Shown here: positions 44,138 through 53,302 of the stretch, piece by piece
How the letters are laid out: each line of letters opens with the position of its first letter
Position numbering within the stretch: position 1 is the first letter of the stretch
Assembly: GCF_003265345.1 (NCBI RefSeq)
Contig: NZ_QFWW01000037.1
Coordinates: forward strand, 241,579-305,578
Direction: 5' to 3'
DNA from: Lentzea terrae
GTDB taxonomy: Bacteria; Actinomycetota; Actinomycetes; Mycobacteriales; Pseudonocardiaceae
Length of the DNA: 64,000 nt
The notes under the pieces: model-generated
Told to the model about the DNA's origin: nothing
The model's input: the letters and a program-made list of their open reading frames with translations, nothing else
The model's database searches: none
Program-made: the position numbers and the translations under genes

Positions 44138-45220
44138 ATGGGCGGAAACCGCCGCACCGTTCGAGTGGCCATCGTCGGGGTTGGCAACTGCGCGGCGTCG
44201 TTGGTGCAGGGCGTTCACTACTACCGTGACGCCGACCCGAGCACCCGTGTGCCCGGCCTGATGCACGTGCAGTTCGGTGACTACCACGTGCGCGACGTCG
44301 AGTTCGTCGCAGCGTTCGACGTCGACGCCAAGAAGGTCGGTGTCGACCTCGCCGAGGCGATCTTGGCCAGCGAGAACAACACGATCAAGATCGCGGACGT
44401 GCCGCCGCTGGGCGTCGTCGTCCAGCGCGGGCACACCTACGACGGTCTCGGTCGCTTCTACCGGGAGACGATCGAGGAGTCCGACTTCGAGCCGGTCGAC
44501 GTCGTCGCCGCGTTGCGCGAGGCCGAGGTCGACGTGCTGGTCTCGTACCTGCCGGTGGGTTCGGAAGAGGCCGACCGCTTCTACGCGCAGTGCGCCATCG
44601 ACGCCGGTGTGGCGTTCGTCAACGCGCTGCCGGTCTTCATCGCGTCGGACCCGGAGTGGGCGGAGAAGTTCCGCGCGGCCGGCGTGCCGATCGTCGGTGA
44701 CGACATCAAGTCCCAGGTCGGCGCCACCATCACGCACCGCGTGCTGGCCAAGCTCTTCGAGGACCGGGGCGTCCAGCTCGACCGCACCATGCAGCTGAAC
44801 GTGGGCGGCAACATGGACTTCCTGAACATGAAGGAGCTGGAGCGCCTGGAGTCCAAGAAGGTCTCCAAGACCCAGTCCGTGACGTCGCAGCTGTCCCGCG
44901 ACATCGGCAAGGACAACGTCCACATCGGCCCGTCGGACTACGTGGCGTGGCTCGACGACCGCAAGTGGGCCTACGTCCGCCTGGAGGGCCGCGCGTTCGG
45001 CGACGTGCCGCTGAACCTCGAGTACAAGCTCGAGGTCTGGGACTCCCCGAACTCCGCGGGCATCATCATCGACGCGGTCCGCGCGGCGAAGATCGCCCTG
45101 GACCGCGGCATCGGCGGCCCGATCCTCTCGGCGTCGTCGTACTTCATGAAGTCACCGCCCGTGCAGTACTCGGACCCCGAGGCCCACGCGGCCGTCGAGG
45201 CCTTCATCCGCGGCGAGTGA
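44138..45220 (+). CDS. ino1: Inositol-3-phosphate synthase
   Basis: A 360-residue actinobacterial-type enzyme converting glucose-6-phosphate to 1L-myo-inositol-1-phosphate with NAD+, for mycothiol and phosphatidylinositol. Nucleotide loop VAIVGVGNCAASLVQGVHYY, then VNALPVFIASDP, VGDDIKSQVGATITHRVLA, LNVGGNMDFLNM and LEYKLEVWDSPNSAGIIIDA. ATG 44138 follows AAGGAGGA. Followed by a strong terminator. Confidence 0.96.
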   Translation: MGGNRRTVRVAIVGVGNCAASLVQGVHYYRDADPSTRVPGLMHVQFGDYHVRDVEFVAAFDVDAKKVGVDLAEAILASENNTIKIADVPPLGVVVQRGHTYDGLGRFYRETIEESDFEPVDVVAALREAEVDVLVSYLPVGSEEADRFYAQCAIDAGVAFVNALPVFIASDPEWAEKFRAAGVPIVGDDIKSQVGATITHRVLAKLFEDRGVQLDRTMQLNVGGNMDFLNMKELERLESKKVSKTQSVTSQLSRDIGKDNVHIGPSDYVAWLDDRKWAYVRLEGRAFGDVPLNLEYKLEVWDSPNSAGIIIDAVRAAKIALDRGIGGPILSASSYFMKSPPVQYSDPEAHAAVEAFIRGE

Positions 45221-45227
45221 CTTGGTG

Positions 45228-45261
45228 AAAGGGCCGCCCCGCTGGTCGGGGGCGGCCCTTT
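45228..45261. terminator. Strong bidirectional terminator after ino1
   Basis: A perfect 13-bp stem, AAAGGGCCGCCCC (45228-45240) and GGGGCGGCCCTTT (45249-45261), with an 8-base loop. The A and T ends make it work in both directions, for ino1 and for the convergent SDR gene. Confidence 0.9.
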
Positions 45262-45263
45262 CC

Positions 45264-45998
45264 TCAGCGCTTCGAGAGCCTGAGCTTCTGCCAGCTGCCG
45301 TCCGCGGTCCACCCGCCGTCGACCGGCAGCGCCACCCCGTTGATGTACCGCGCGTTGTCGCCGGCCAGGAACCGCACGGCCTGCGCGATGTCGTCCGGGG
45401 CGGCGAACCGCGCCATGGGCACGTGGTCGGTGATGTCCTCGTCGACGTAGTAACCGCCGGCCTGCGACTCGACGTCCATCTCGGTCTTGACCCAGCCGGG
45501 ACACACGGCGTTGACCCTGATCCCCCGCCCGCCCCACTCGACGGCGAGCGTGCGCGTCATTCCGACGAGTCCGTGTTTCGTGGTGTTGTAAGCGGCCCGG
45601 TCAGCCACACCCTGCAGCCCGGCGACACTCGCGATGTTGACGACGCACCCGCTGCCTTGCTGGAGCATGATCTTGCCCAGCGCCTGGGTGAGCAGGAACG
45701 GCCCGGTCAGGTTGACCGCCATGATCCGCTCCCACTGCTCGAGCGTGGTCTCCTCGAACGGCACGATGCCGGCGATCCCGGCGTTGTTCACCAGCACGTC
45801 CACCCGCCCGTGGGTGTCCATCACGTGGTCCGTCAGCCGCTGGACGTCCGCCGCACTCGCGACGTTGCCGACGATGCCGTCCTTGCTCTCCTGCAGGTCG
45901 AACCCGACGACGGCGAACCCGTCCTCGCGCAGCACGTCCGCGATCCGCAGCCCCATGCCCTGCGCCGTGCCGGTGACCACAGCAACTCGTTGCGTCAT
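45264..45998 (-). CDS. SDR-family oxidoreductase
   Basis: A 244-residue classical short-chain dehydrogenase. Cofactor loop VVTGTAQGMG, NNAGIAG, catalytic Ser in VNIASVAGLQG, Tyr and Lys in AAYNTTKHGLVGM, and C-terminal RYINGVALPVDGGWTADG, typical of sugar- or ketoacyl-reductases. NAD(H) preference is suggested by the acidic residue in VVGFDLQES. ATG 45998 gives a normal start. Substrate unknown. Confidence 0.9.
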   Translation of the reverse strand: MTQRVAVVTGTAQGMGLRIADVLREDGFAVVGFDLQESKDGIVGNVASAADVQRLTDHVMDTHGRVDVLVNNAGIAGIVPFEETTLEQWERIMAVNLTGPFLLTQALGKIMLQQGSGCVVNIASVAGLQGVADRAAYNTTKHGLVGMTRTLAVEWGGRGIRVNAVCPGWVKTEMDVESQAGGYYVDEDITDHVPMARFAAPDDIAQAVRFLAGDNARYINGVALPVDGGWTADGSWQKLRLSKR

Positions 45999-46063
45999 GA
46001 GCGCCACGCTAGGGACAGTCTGCGTCAACCGGGAGACACCGTGCCCTGTTCTGGCGCTCAGCA

Positions 46064-46756
46064 TCAGCCTTGCTGACAGAGGCTGCAGACCGTCCATTCG
46101 AACGGGATCGCAGTCGCGGGTGCAGGTTCGTCGAGGTGCCTGCCGATGACCAGGCCGACCACACGGGCAGCGCCCGCCCGATTCAACGCCACTGCGGCCG
46201 ACTGGAGGCTCGCTCCGGTGGTCCACGTGTCGTCGATCAGCAGAACGCTCTTGCCCCGGACGTCGACGATGACTTCGTAGTGATCTGGCCGCATCTCGCG
46301 GGTGTTGCTGGACCGAGTGACGAGCGTCTCGGCGAACCGCCCGCGGGTCAGGCTGATCCGTCTGCCGAGAACGTCGACGAGTGGCGGCGTCCGACCCTGC
46401 GAGCTGGGCACGACCGTCACGACGTCGAACTCGTTGAGGCAGGGGTGGTGCTGGGCCAGAAAAGCCGCGAGAACGCAAGCGAGCTCGTTGGTGAACTTCC
46501 TCTTCACGTGCTCGGACTGGCTGTTCTTGTACTGGGAGAGGACGCGGGCGAGCTGTTTCTCCTTCGGCGCCAACGAGATCGACACGACATCATCGGCCAG
46601 CTCAGCTCCGAACTCCCGGTGGTGCCGGTTGCACTGCCAGCACCGGGCGAAACCGTCGGTAGGGCGTCGGCACGTCATGCACACGTTCGGGCCCCGAGCA
46701 GGTGGCGGAACCAGAAAGTTGCGGTAGCTGTCGAGAATTCGGCTGCCAGGGCTCAC
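46064..46756 (-). CDS. ComFC-like phosphoribosyltransferase with zinc ribbon
   Basis: A 230-residue protein. Four Cys near the N-terminus (CMTC at 26-29, CWQC at 39-42) form a zinc ribbon as in ComFC. The PRTase domain carries the PRPP loop SVLLIDDTWTTGASLQSAA at ~170-185 and an upstream TVVPSSQGRTPPL. ComFC proteins act with ComFA/DprA in handling incoming single-stranded DNA, but their reaction is unknown. The GTG start is 1 base after the dprA stop, so the two genes are coupled. Confidence 0.82.
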   Translation of the reverse strand: MSPGSRILDSYRNFLVPPPARGPNVCMTCRRPTDGFARCWQCNRHHREFGAELADDVVSISLAPKEKQLARVLSQYKNSQSEHVKRKFTNELACVLAAFLAQHHPCLNEFDVVTVVPSSQGRTPPLVDVLGRRISLTRGRFAETLVTRSSNTREMRPDHYEVIVDVRGKSVLLIDDTWTTGASLQSAAVALNRAGAARVVGLVIGRHLDEPAPATAIPFEWTVCSLCQQG

Positions 46757-46757
46757 G

Positions 46758-47657
46758 TCAGAGGTCGATCAGGTCCGGAACTCCGGCGCGCAGCTCGTCC
46801 AGCACGCGCAGCAGGTGGTCGGGACCTTCGAGGACAGTCGTGTTCGGCCGCTCCGCCATCTCGCTGCCCCATGTCGTGCCCGACACGACCTCGGGCAGCA
46901 GGAAGACGTGCCGGCCGTGCTCCAGCGCGAGCCGTGCCTGGATCCGGGTGCCGCTGTGCTCACCCGCCTCCACGACGACGGTCGCGACACTGCAGCCGCT
47001 CATCACGGCGTTGCGCATCGGGAAGTGGTGCTTCGCGGGGCCGGCGTCCGGCCAGAACTGCGAGACCACCGCCCCCGTCCTGGCGATCTCCCGCTGCAGG
47101 TCCGCGTTCTCCACCGGGTAGCAACGGCGCAGTCCCGTGCCGACCACGGACACCGTTCGGCCGCCGGCATCCACCACAGCTCGATGCGCTGCCGTGTCGA
47201 TGCCGGCTGCCAGACCGCTGAAGACCGTGATGTCGTGCTTGGTCAGCGTGGTCGCGATTTCGCGGGTGATGTGAAGACCCCGCGCGGTCGCGTGCCTGCT
47301 GCCGACGACGGCGACCCCGAACTGGTCGGCAGGCTCCAGAAATCCCTTGCAGGTCAGGAAAGGCGGGCGCTGGTGGACCATGAGCAGCTGGACCGGGTAC
47401 TGCTCGTCGAGCACGGTGACCAGGTGGATTCCCTCGTCAGCCCACGACTCGATCTCCTTCTCGACCAGCTCCAGCCTGCTGCTCACGTCAAGAGTGACGT
47501 GGTCCAGCGTGGGCTGGTCTGGCGTGAGCAGTGCCTCCAGCGCTGCGAGGGCGGAGCCTGCTTCTTCCACGGCGTTCGTGACGTCGGCCCAGCCGCGCTC
47601 GCTGTCGCGGAGTGCGAGCAGCAGCGCCGCCTGTTCGCGCCGGTTCACCACGGTCAC
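46758..47657 (-). CDS. dprA: DprA-like (SLOG fold) DNA-processing protein
   Basis: A 299-residue DprA-family protein. Helical N-terminal region, then the Rossmann-like domain with VAVVGSRHATARGL, VFSGLAAGIDTAAHRAVVDA, TVSVVGTGLRRCYPVEN, FPMRNAVMSGCSVATVVVEA and SGTRIQARLALEHGRHVFLLP. Classical DprA loads RecA on single-stranded DNA. Here it lies outside the usual dprA neighbourhood and pairs with a PRTase, so it may be an accessory copy with a specialised role. Start uncertain between GTG 47657 and the GTGs two or three codons on. Confidence 0.85.
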   Translation of the reverse strand: MTVVNRREQAALLLALRDSERGWADVTNAVEEAGSALAALEALLTPDQPTLDHVTLDVSSRLELVEKEIESWADEGIHLVTVLDEQYPVQLLMVHQRPPFLTCKGFLEPADQFGVAVVGSRHATARGLHITREIATTLTKHDITVFSGLAAGIDTAAHRAVVDAGGRTVSVVGTGLRRCYPVENADLQREIARTGAVVSQFWPDAGPAKHHFPMRNAVMSGCSVATVVVEAGEHSGTRIQARLALEHGRHVFLLPEVVSGTTWGSEMAERPNTTVLEGPDHLLRVLDELRAGVPDLIDL

Positions 47658-47751
47658 ATCCTATCGAACACAGGTTCGACACGCTGGGCCGAATCGCCTG
47701 AAAGTGGGCGAGTCTAGCTGGAGAACCAGTGATCAACGTTAGGTTCGCGCG

Positions 47752-48327
47752 GTGCGCACGCTGATCGTCGCCCTCCCCGGCCTGGTCCTCGCCGGCATCG
47801 GCCTGACCCACCCGCACCACCTGGACGCGACCACCGCCCAGTGGTGGCGCGACATGCACATCATCCTGGCGGTGGTCTTCCCGCTCCTCGGTGCCGCGCA
47901 ATGGGTTCTGCTCGAAGACACCCCGGCGTACGTCCGCTACCCGGCCAGGCTCGTCACCTTCGGCTACGCGGTCTTCTACGGCGCACTCGACGCGCTCGCC
48001 GGCATCGGTGGCGGCGCGATGACGCTCAACAACGCTCGTGAGGCCGCCGCGCCCGTCTTCAAGATCGGCAACCAGCTCGGGCACGTCGGCGCGTGGTGTT
48101 TCTTCGCGGCCAGTGCGGCGATCGCGGTGTGTGCGCTGATCAAGTACCGGCTCAAGGCGATTCCAGGAGCTGCTTTCCTGCTGATCGGCAGCTACCTGTT
48201 CCTCGACAGCCACATCTACTGGCCGAAGGGCGTCATCGCCTGCACTTGCATCGCGATCGGCATGGCCGCGACCAGTTATGTCAGCGCGCCTGGCAGGTCC
48301 GAGATCGACGGCAGCACCCGCACCTGA
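47752..48327 (+). CDS. Small polytopic membrane protein
   Basis: A 191-residue membrane protein with about five hydrophobic segments (LIVALPGLVLAGIGL, IILAVVFPLLGAAQWVLL, LVTFGYAVFYGALDALAGIG, GAWCFFAASAAIAVCALI, AAFLLIGSYLFL). His pairs at HPHH and the ends may bind metal. Not recognised as a named family. Start at GTG 47752; its 3' end overlaps the convergent HAD gene by 52 bases. Confidence 0.75.
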   Translation: MRTLIVALPGLVLAGIGLTHPHHLDATTAQWWRDMHIILAVVFPLLGAAQWVLLEDTPAYVRYPARLVTFGYAVFYGALDALAGIGGGAMTLNNAREAAAPVFKIGNQLGHVGAWCFFAASAAIAVCALIKYRLKAIPGAAFLLIGSYLFLDSHIYWPKGVIACTCIAIGMAATSYVSAPGRSEIDGSTRT

Positions 48328-48905
48328 GCCAGCACGTCCTCGGCGGGCGGGAAGTGCGGGTTCGGCACCGCGAGCACGGTCATGCCCGCCGCCAGAGCCG
48401 CACGCAGCCCGTTCGTCGAATCCTCGACGGCATAACAAGAAGCCGGGGAAACGCCGAGCCGTGATGCCGCAAGCAGGTAGACGTCCGGCGAAGGTTTGCC
48501 GGCGGCGCACTCCTCCGACGACACCGCGACGGGCACCGGCAACCCGGTCACGTCGAGGAACACCTTGATCAGCACGGCCGGCGCCGACGACGCGATCGCG
48601 ACCGGAAAACGCGAAGCCGCGGAGCGAACCGCCTCGACCGCGCCGGGAATCACCGGCAGGTGCGCCGCGTACGCCTTCTCCATCTCGGCGATCACCCCGG
48701 CGGAAGCCTCGGCAGGCGTGAGCCGGACACCGACCGACGACACCAGGTAGGCGCCCCACTCGGGCGTCGACATGCCCTGCATGTCACGAGTGGCGGTAGC
48801 GGTCCAGACGCCACCGTGCGCCGAGGCGAAGGACTGGCGCACCTCGTCCCACACCTGCTCGGAGTCGATCAGCACGCCGTCGAGGTCGAAGATCACCGCT
48901 TCCAC
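48276..48905 (-). CDS. HAD-superfamily phosphatase/phosphomutase
   Basis: A 209-residue HAD enzyme with a helical cap (subfamily IA, beta-phosphoglucomutase-like). Motif I FDLDGVLIDSE (nucleophile Asp and general acid Asp), motif II ASSAP, Lys in GKPSPDVYLLAA, motif IV VEDSTNGLRAALAAG. Likely acts on a small sugar phosphate; substrate unknown. Confidence 0.9.
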   Translation of the reverse strand: MEAVIFDLDGVLIDSEQVWDEVRQSFASAHGGVWTATATRDMQGMSTPEWGAYLVSSVGVRLTPAEASAGVIAEMEKAYAAHLPVIPGAVEAVRSAASRFPVAIASSAPAVLIKVFLDVTGLPVPVAVSSEECAAGKPSPDVYLLAASRLGVSPASCYAVEDSTNGLRAALAAGMTVLAVPNPHFPPAEDVLAQVRVLPSISDLPGALT

Positions 48906-48987
48906 GCCGGCACCGTACCTCGTGGCGCACGTACCGACGGAAGTCTGGATTGCGAGGGAGCAGCTAGGCGGTTAACAACGGCTGAAC

Positions 48988-49019
48988 TACGGTCGGTTCC
49001 GGTTCCCGCACCGACCGTA
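48988..49019 (+). promoter_or_regulatory. Perfect 10-bp hairpin in the leader of the first phoX gene
   Basis: TACGGTCGGT (48988-48997) and ACCGACCGTA (49010-49019) pair perfectly around a 12-base loop; the ribosome site AGGAGG starts immediately after it and the ATG is 14 bases downstream. It could be an operator or an mRNA structure affecting translation. Confidence 0.6.
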
Positions 49020-49032
49020 GGAGGCCACCACC

Positions 49033-51045
49033 ATGATCCGCCTGCCGCTCGTCAACCACCGGATCGGCAGAGCAGCGGTGACTTGCGAGTACCGCTGCGG
49101 GGACGCGTGCTTCCACGACGTCCCGAACACCTCCGGCAACCCCTACTTCGGTGACCTGATCAGCCGCCGCACCGCGCTCAAGGCCGGTGCCGTGGTCGCC
49201 GCCACCGCCGCCACCGCCTCGGTGCCGGCCGCCGCCGCACCCGAGTCCCACGGCCGCCCGACCAGGGGACTCGACTTCAAGCCCGTCGAGGTCAACACCA
49301 AGGACGAGGTCGTCGTCCCCGAGGGGTACGAGCAGGGGATCGTGATCCGCTGGGGCGACCCGCTGTTCCCCGGTGTGCCCGAGTTCGACTTCGACGCCCA
49401 GACCGCGGCGAAGCAGGCCAAGCAGTTCGGCTTCAACTGCGACTTCGCCGCGATCCTGCCGCTGGACCCGTTGGAGCTGACCGGGATCATGGTCACCAAC
49501 CACGAGTACACCAGCGAGCCGTTCATGTTCCGCGGCTACGACCCGGCCAACCCCACCAGGGAACAGGTCGAGATCGCCTGGGCCGCGCACGGCCTCTCGG
49601 TGTTCATGATCAAGCGTTCGCTGTTCTCCGGTCACTACAAGCCGCGCTTCAGCAAGTACAACCGCCGGATCACGCTGCACACGCCGTTCGAGGTGCGCGG
49701 TCCGGCCGCGGGCAGCGACCTGCTCAAGACGTCGGTCGACCCCACCGGGACGCGGGTGCTCGGCACGATCAACAACTGCTCCGGCGGCGTCACGCCGTGG
49801 GGCACGATCCTGTCCGGCGAGGAGAACTTCAACCAGTACTTCGCCAACGCCGCCGGCCGCAACGACCCGAGGCTGGCCCGCTACGGCGTCACCGGCACCG
49901 CGACCACGCGCAAGTGGGAGCGCTTCGACAAGCGCTGGGACCTCGCGCAGGAACCCAACGAGGTCAACAGGTTCGGCTGGATCATCGAGCTCGACCCCAA
50001 CGACCCGGACTCGACGCCGGTCAAGCACACGGCGCTCGGCCGGTTCAAGCACGAGACCGCGAACGTGCGGATCGCCGACGACGGCCGGGTGGTCGCGTAC
50101 TCCGGTGACGACGAGCGGTTCGAGTACATCTACAAGTTCATCTCGAACGGCAAGGTCAAGCGCGGCAACAGCAAGGCGGCGCGCCGGCACAACATGACGC
50201 TGCTCGACGACGGCACGCTCTACGTCGCGCGGTTCAAGGGCGACAGCCCCGCGAGCGAGATCGACGGCACCGGAAAGCTGCCCAGCGACGGCAAGTTCGA
50301 CGGCACCGGCGAGTGGATCCCGTTGGCAGCGGGCAAGAAGTCCTTCGTGCCCGGAATGTCCGCGGAAGAGGTGTACGTCTTCACGCGCATCGCGGCGGAC
50401 AAGGTCGGGGCGACCAAGATGGACCGCCCGGAGGACATCGAGTGCCACCCGCGCACCGGCACGGTCTACTGCGCCCTCAGCAACAACGTCGAGCGCGGCG
50501 TCACCCCCGGCAAGGAAGGCGCGACCGAGCCGAACCCGCGCGTGAACAACCGGCACGGCCAGGTGCTGGAGCTGGCCGAACGCCGGGGCGACGCGCTCGC
50601 GCTGACGTTCAACTGGGGCCTGTTCCTGGTGTGCGGCTTCCCGGACGACCCGAACACGTACTTCGGCGGCTACGACAAGTCGCAGGTCAGCCCGATCTCC
50701 AGTCCGGACAACGTGGCGTTCGACCGGCACGGCAACCTGTGGATCTCCACGGACGCCGACGGCAAGCTGGACGGGCTCAACGACGGTCTCTACGGCGTGC
50801 CGCTCGAAGGACCGGAACGCGGTCACCTCAAGCTGTTCCTCACGGTGCCGCGCGGTGGCGAGACGTGCGGGCCGGTGATCGGCGAGCGGGTGATCACGGT
50901 GTGCGTCCAGCACCCCGGTGAGGTGGACGGCGCGAGTGCCGACAAGCCCGTCTCCAACTGGCCGGACCGGGGCACGTCGCGGCCGCGTCCGTCGGTCGTC
51001 GCGGTGTGGCGCAAGGGCCGTCGTCAGCTGGGTGAAATCGGTTGA
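49033..51045 (+). CDS. phoX: PhoX-type alkaline phosphatase, Tat-exported (copy 1)
   Basis: A 670-residue secreted phosphatase of the PhoX family (calcium/iron enzymes releasing phosphate from organic esters). The N-terminus has the family block AVTCEYRCGDACFHDVPN, then a Tat signal SRRTALKAGAVVAATAA. The propeller core includes MVTNHEYTSEPFM, NCSGGVTPWGTILSGEENFN, VAYSGDDERFEYIYKF, DRPEDIECHPRTGTVYCALS and SSPDNVAFDRHGNLWISTD. Followed by a close paralogue 130 bases downstream. Phosphate control is expected but no clear PHO box was found before this copy. Confidence 0.94.
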   Translation: MIRLPLVNHRIGRAAVTCEYRCGDACFHDVPNTSGNPYFGDLISRRTALKAGAVVAATAATASVPAAAAPESHGRPTRGLDFKPVEVNTKDEVVVPEGYEQGIVIRWGDPLFPGVPEFDFDAQTAAKQAKQFGFNCDFAAILPLDPLELTGIMVTNHEYTSEPFMFRGYDPANPTREQVEIAWAAHGLSVFMIKRSLFSGHYKPRFSKYNRRITLHTPFEVRGPAAGSDLLKTSVDPTGTRVLGTINNCSGGVTPWGTILSGEENFNQYFANAAGRNDPRLARYGVTGTATTRKWERFDKRWDLAQEPNEVNRFGWIIELDPNDPDSTPVKHTALGRFKHETANVRIADDGRVVAYSGDDERFEYIYKFISNGKVKRGNSKAARRHNMTLLDDGTLYVARFKGDSPASEIDGTGKLPSDGKFDGTGEWIPLAAGKKSFVPGMSAEEVYVFTRIAADKVGATKMDRPEDIECHPRTGTVYCALSNNVERGVTPGKEGATEPNPRVNNRHGQVLELAERRGDALALTFNWGLFLVCGFPDDPNTYFGGYDKSQVSPISSPDNVAFDRHGNLWISTDADGKLDGLNDGLYGVPLEGPERGHLKLFLTVPRGGETCGPVIGERVITVCVQHPGEVDGASADKPVSNWPDRGTSRPRPSVVAVWRKGRRQLGEIG

Positions 51046-51065
51046 TCACGCTGCGTGCCGTGATC
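51044..51065 (+). terminator. Hairpin right after the first phoX stop
   Basis: GATCACG (51044-51050) and CGTGATC (51059-51065) pair around an 8-base loop, overlapping the stop codon. Short, without a T-run; possible terminator. Confidence 0.45.
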
Positions 51066-51082
51066 GTTCGGGCGTAGTACGA

Positions 51083-51116
51083 GTTCGCTTGCCGTTCACC
51101 TGCTGGACGGCAAGCG
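51083..51116 (+). promoter_or_regulatory. PHO-box-like repeats overlapping a 10-bp hairpin before second phoX
   Basis: Two adjacent 11-mers, GTTCGCTTGCC (51083-51093) and GTTCACCTGCT (51094-51104), match the actinomycete PhoP direct-repeat consensus (GTTCACC core every 11 bases) at 9 and 10 positions. The same stretch also holds a perfect 10-bp inverted repeat, CGCTTGCCGT (51086-51095) and ACGGCAAGCG (51107-51116). Either reading is possible; the start codon is 58 bases further on. Confidence 0.55.
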
Positions 51117-51174
51117 ATCTCGTTGGGCTCTTAGGTTCGGCCAGTTCCCACTCTGACCGATCTCGGAGGCCTGC

Positions 51175-53268
51175 GTGTCTTCATCCACCGATCGGGGCCG
51201 CCGCCTGCTGCCCCTGCTCCCGACGAACCACCCGCTCGGGCGCCAGGCCGTCACCTGCGAGTTCCGCTGCGGCAACGCCTGTGCCCACGAGGCGCCCAAC
51301 ACGACGCAGAACGCGTACTTCGGTGACGTCGTCAAGGAGGTCGTGAGCCGCCGCGGCATGCTCAAGGCCGGCGCTGTCGTCGCGGTCGCGGGTGCCGGTG
51401 CGCTCGCGATGTCCGGTTCGGCCGCCGCCGCTCCGGCGCACGCCGACGTCGACCTCGACCTGAACCTCGGCTTCGGCCACGACAGGGACGGTCTGAACTT
51501 CGAGCCGGTGCAGCCCAACACCCTCGACGCGATCGTCGTGCCGAAGGGCTACCAGCAGGACGTCGTCATCCGCTGGGGCGACGCCGTCACGCACGACGCG
51601 CCGGCGTTCAACTTCGACGCCCAGACGCCGGAGGCGCAGGCGAAGCAGTTCGGCTTCAACAACGACTTCTGCGGCCTCGTCCCGCTGCCGGGCTGGGACC
51701 GCTACCTCATGGTGAGCAACCACGAGTACACCTCCGAGTCCTTCATGTTCAAGGACTGGGCGGCGGACAAGGTCACCGAACGCCACGCCAAGATCGCGTG
51801 GGCCGCGCACGGCATGTCGGTCGTGCAGGTCGAGCGTGAGCACCGCAGCGGCAAGCTCGTGGTGTCCAAGGACAAGAAGCAGTACAACCGCCGCATCACG
51901 CTGACCACGCCGTTCGAGCTGCGTGGCCCGGCCGCCGGCTCGAAGTACCTCAAGACCTCCGCCGACCCGTCCGGCAAGGTCGTCCTCGGCACGCAGAACA
52001 ACTGCGCCGGTGGCGTCACGCCGTGGGGCACGATCCTGTCCGGCGAGGAGAACTTCAACCAGTACTTCGCGAACGGCGGCCAGGTCACCGACGCCGACAC
52101 CAAGGCCAAGCTGGCGCGCTACGGCATGTCCGGTGGCGCGACCACGCGCAAGTGGGAGAAGTTCGACAAGCGCTTCGACCTGCTGCAGGAGCCGAACGAG
52201 GCCAACCGCTTCGGCTGGATCGTCGAGATCGACCCGCTCGACCCCAAGTCGACGCCGGTCAAGCACACCGCGCTCGGCCGCTTCAAGCACGAGGGCGCGA
52301 ACGTCATCGTCGCCAAGGACGGCCGGGTCGTCGCGTACATGGGTGACGACGAGCGCTTCGACTACATGTACAAGTTCGTCACCGACGAGTGCTACCTGAA
52401 GGGCAACTCGAAGCGCGCCCGCGAGCACAACAAGCGCCTGCTGGACAAGGGCACGCTCTACGTCGCCAAGTTCACCGGCGACAGCCCGGCCGCCGAGATC
52501 ACCGGTGACGGCACCCTGCCCAAGGACGGCGAGTTCGACGGCAGCGGCGAGTGGATCGCGCTGGCGCACAACGACAAGTCGTTCGTGCCGGGCTTCACCG
52601 CGGAGGAGGTGTACATCTTCACGCGCCAGGCCGCCGACAAGATGGGCGCCACGAAGATGGACCGGCCGGAGGACGTCGAGCCCTCGACGCACAACCGCCG
52701 GATCTACGCCGCGCTGACCAACAACACGGACCGCGGCAAGGCGGGCAAGGAAGGCCCGACCGAGCCCAACCCGCGCAACGGCAACAAGCACGGCCACGTG
52801 CTGGAGATCGAGGAGCGCCGCAGCGACAACACGGCGACCACGTTCTCGTGGAAGCTGCTGCTGGTCTGCGGTGACCCGAAGGACCCCGGCACGTACTTCG
52901 GCGGCTTCGACAAGTCGCAGGTCAGCCCGATCTCGTGCCCGGACAACGTCGCGTTCGACTCGCGCGGCAACCTGTGGATCTCCACGGACGGCAACGCCCT
53001 GGGGTCCAACGACGGCCTGTTCTCGGTGCCCGTCTCCGGCAAGCGCCGCGGCCAGGTGAAGCAGTTCCTCACCGTGCCGATCGGCGCGGAGACCTGCGGC
53101 CCGGTCATCACCGACGACTTCGTCCTGGTGTCCGTGCAGCACCCCGGTGAAATCGACGGTGCGTCGGCGAACAATCCGCAGTCGCACTGGCCGGACGGTG
53201 GCACCTCGCAGCCGCGTCCGTCCGTCGCCGTGGTGTGGCGCAAGGACCGGCGCGGCATCTGCGACTGA
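51175..53268 (+). CDS. phoX: PhoX-type alkaline phosphatase, Tat-exported (copy 2)
   Basis: A 697-residue paralogue of the preceding PhoX, with the same layout: AVTCEFRCGNACAHEAPNTT, Tat signal SRRGMLKAGAVVAVAGAGA, then MVSNHEYTSESFMF, NCAGGVTPWGTILSGEENFN, VAYMGDDERFDYMYKF and CPDNVAFDSRGNLWISTD. GTG 51175 follows CGGAGG. Core motifs are intact in both copies, so both should be active; different expression or substrate range is possible. Confidence 0.94.
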   Translation: MSSSTDRGRRLLPLLPTNHPLGRQAVTCEFRCGNACAHEAPNTTQNAYFGDVVKEVVSRRGMLKAGAVVAVAGAGALAMSGSAAAAPAHADVDLDLNLGFGHDRDGLNFEPVQPNTLDAIVVPKGYQQDVVIRWGDAVTHDAPAFNFDAQTPEAQAKQFGFNNDFCGLVPLPGWDRYLMVSNHEYTSESFMFKDWAADKVTERHAKIAWAAHGMSVVQVEREHRSGKLVVSKDKKQYNRRITLTTPFELRGPAAGSKYLKTSADPSGKVVLGTQNNCAGGVTPWGTILSGEENFNQYFANGGQVTDADTKAKLARYGMSGGATTRKWEKFDKRFDLLQEPNEANRFGWIVEIDPLDPKSTPVKHTALGRFKHEGANVIVAKDGRVVAYMGDDERFDYMYKFVTDECYLKGNSKRAREHNKRLLDKGTLYVAKFTGDSPAAEITGDGTLPKDGEFDGSGEWIALAHNDKSFVPGFTAEEVYIFTRQAADKMGATKMDRPEDVEPSTHNRRIYAALTNNTDRGKAGKEGPTEPNPRNGNKHGHVLEIEERRSDNTATTFSWKLLLVCGDPKDPGTYFGGFDKSQVSPISCPDNVAFDSRGNLWISTDGNALGSNDGLFSVPVSGKRRGQVKQFLTVPIGAETCGPVITDDFVLVSVQHPGEIDGASANNPQSHWPDGGTSQPRPSVAVVWRKDRRGICD

Positions 53269-53302
53269 CCTGAGTGGTCTGGCTCACTGCAGTGGAATGA
53301 AC

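Noticed and set aside
48971..48992. PHO box before the first phoX gene (GTTAACAACGG/CTGAACTACGG)
   Set aside because: An 11-base repeat exists, but few positions fit the PhoP consensus.
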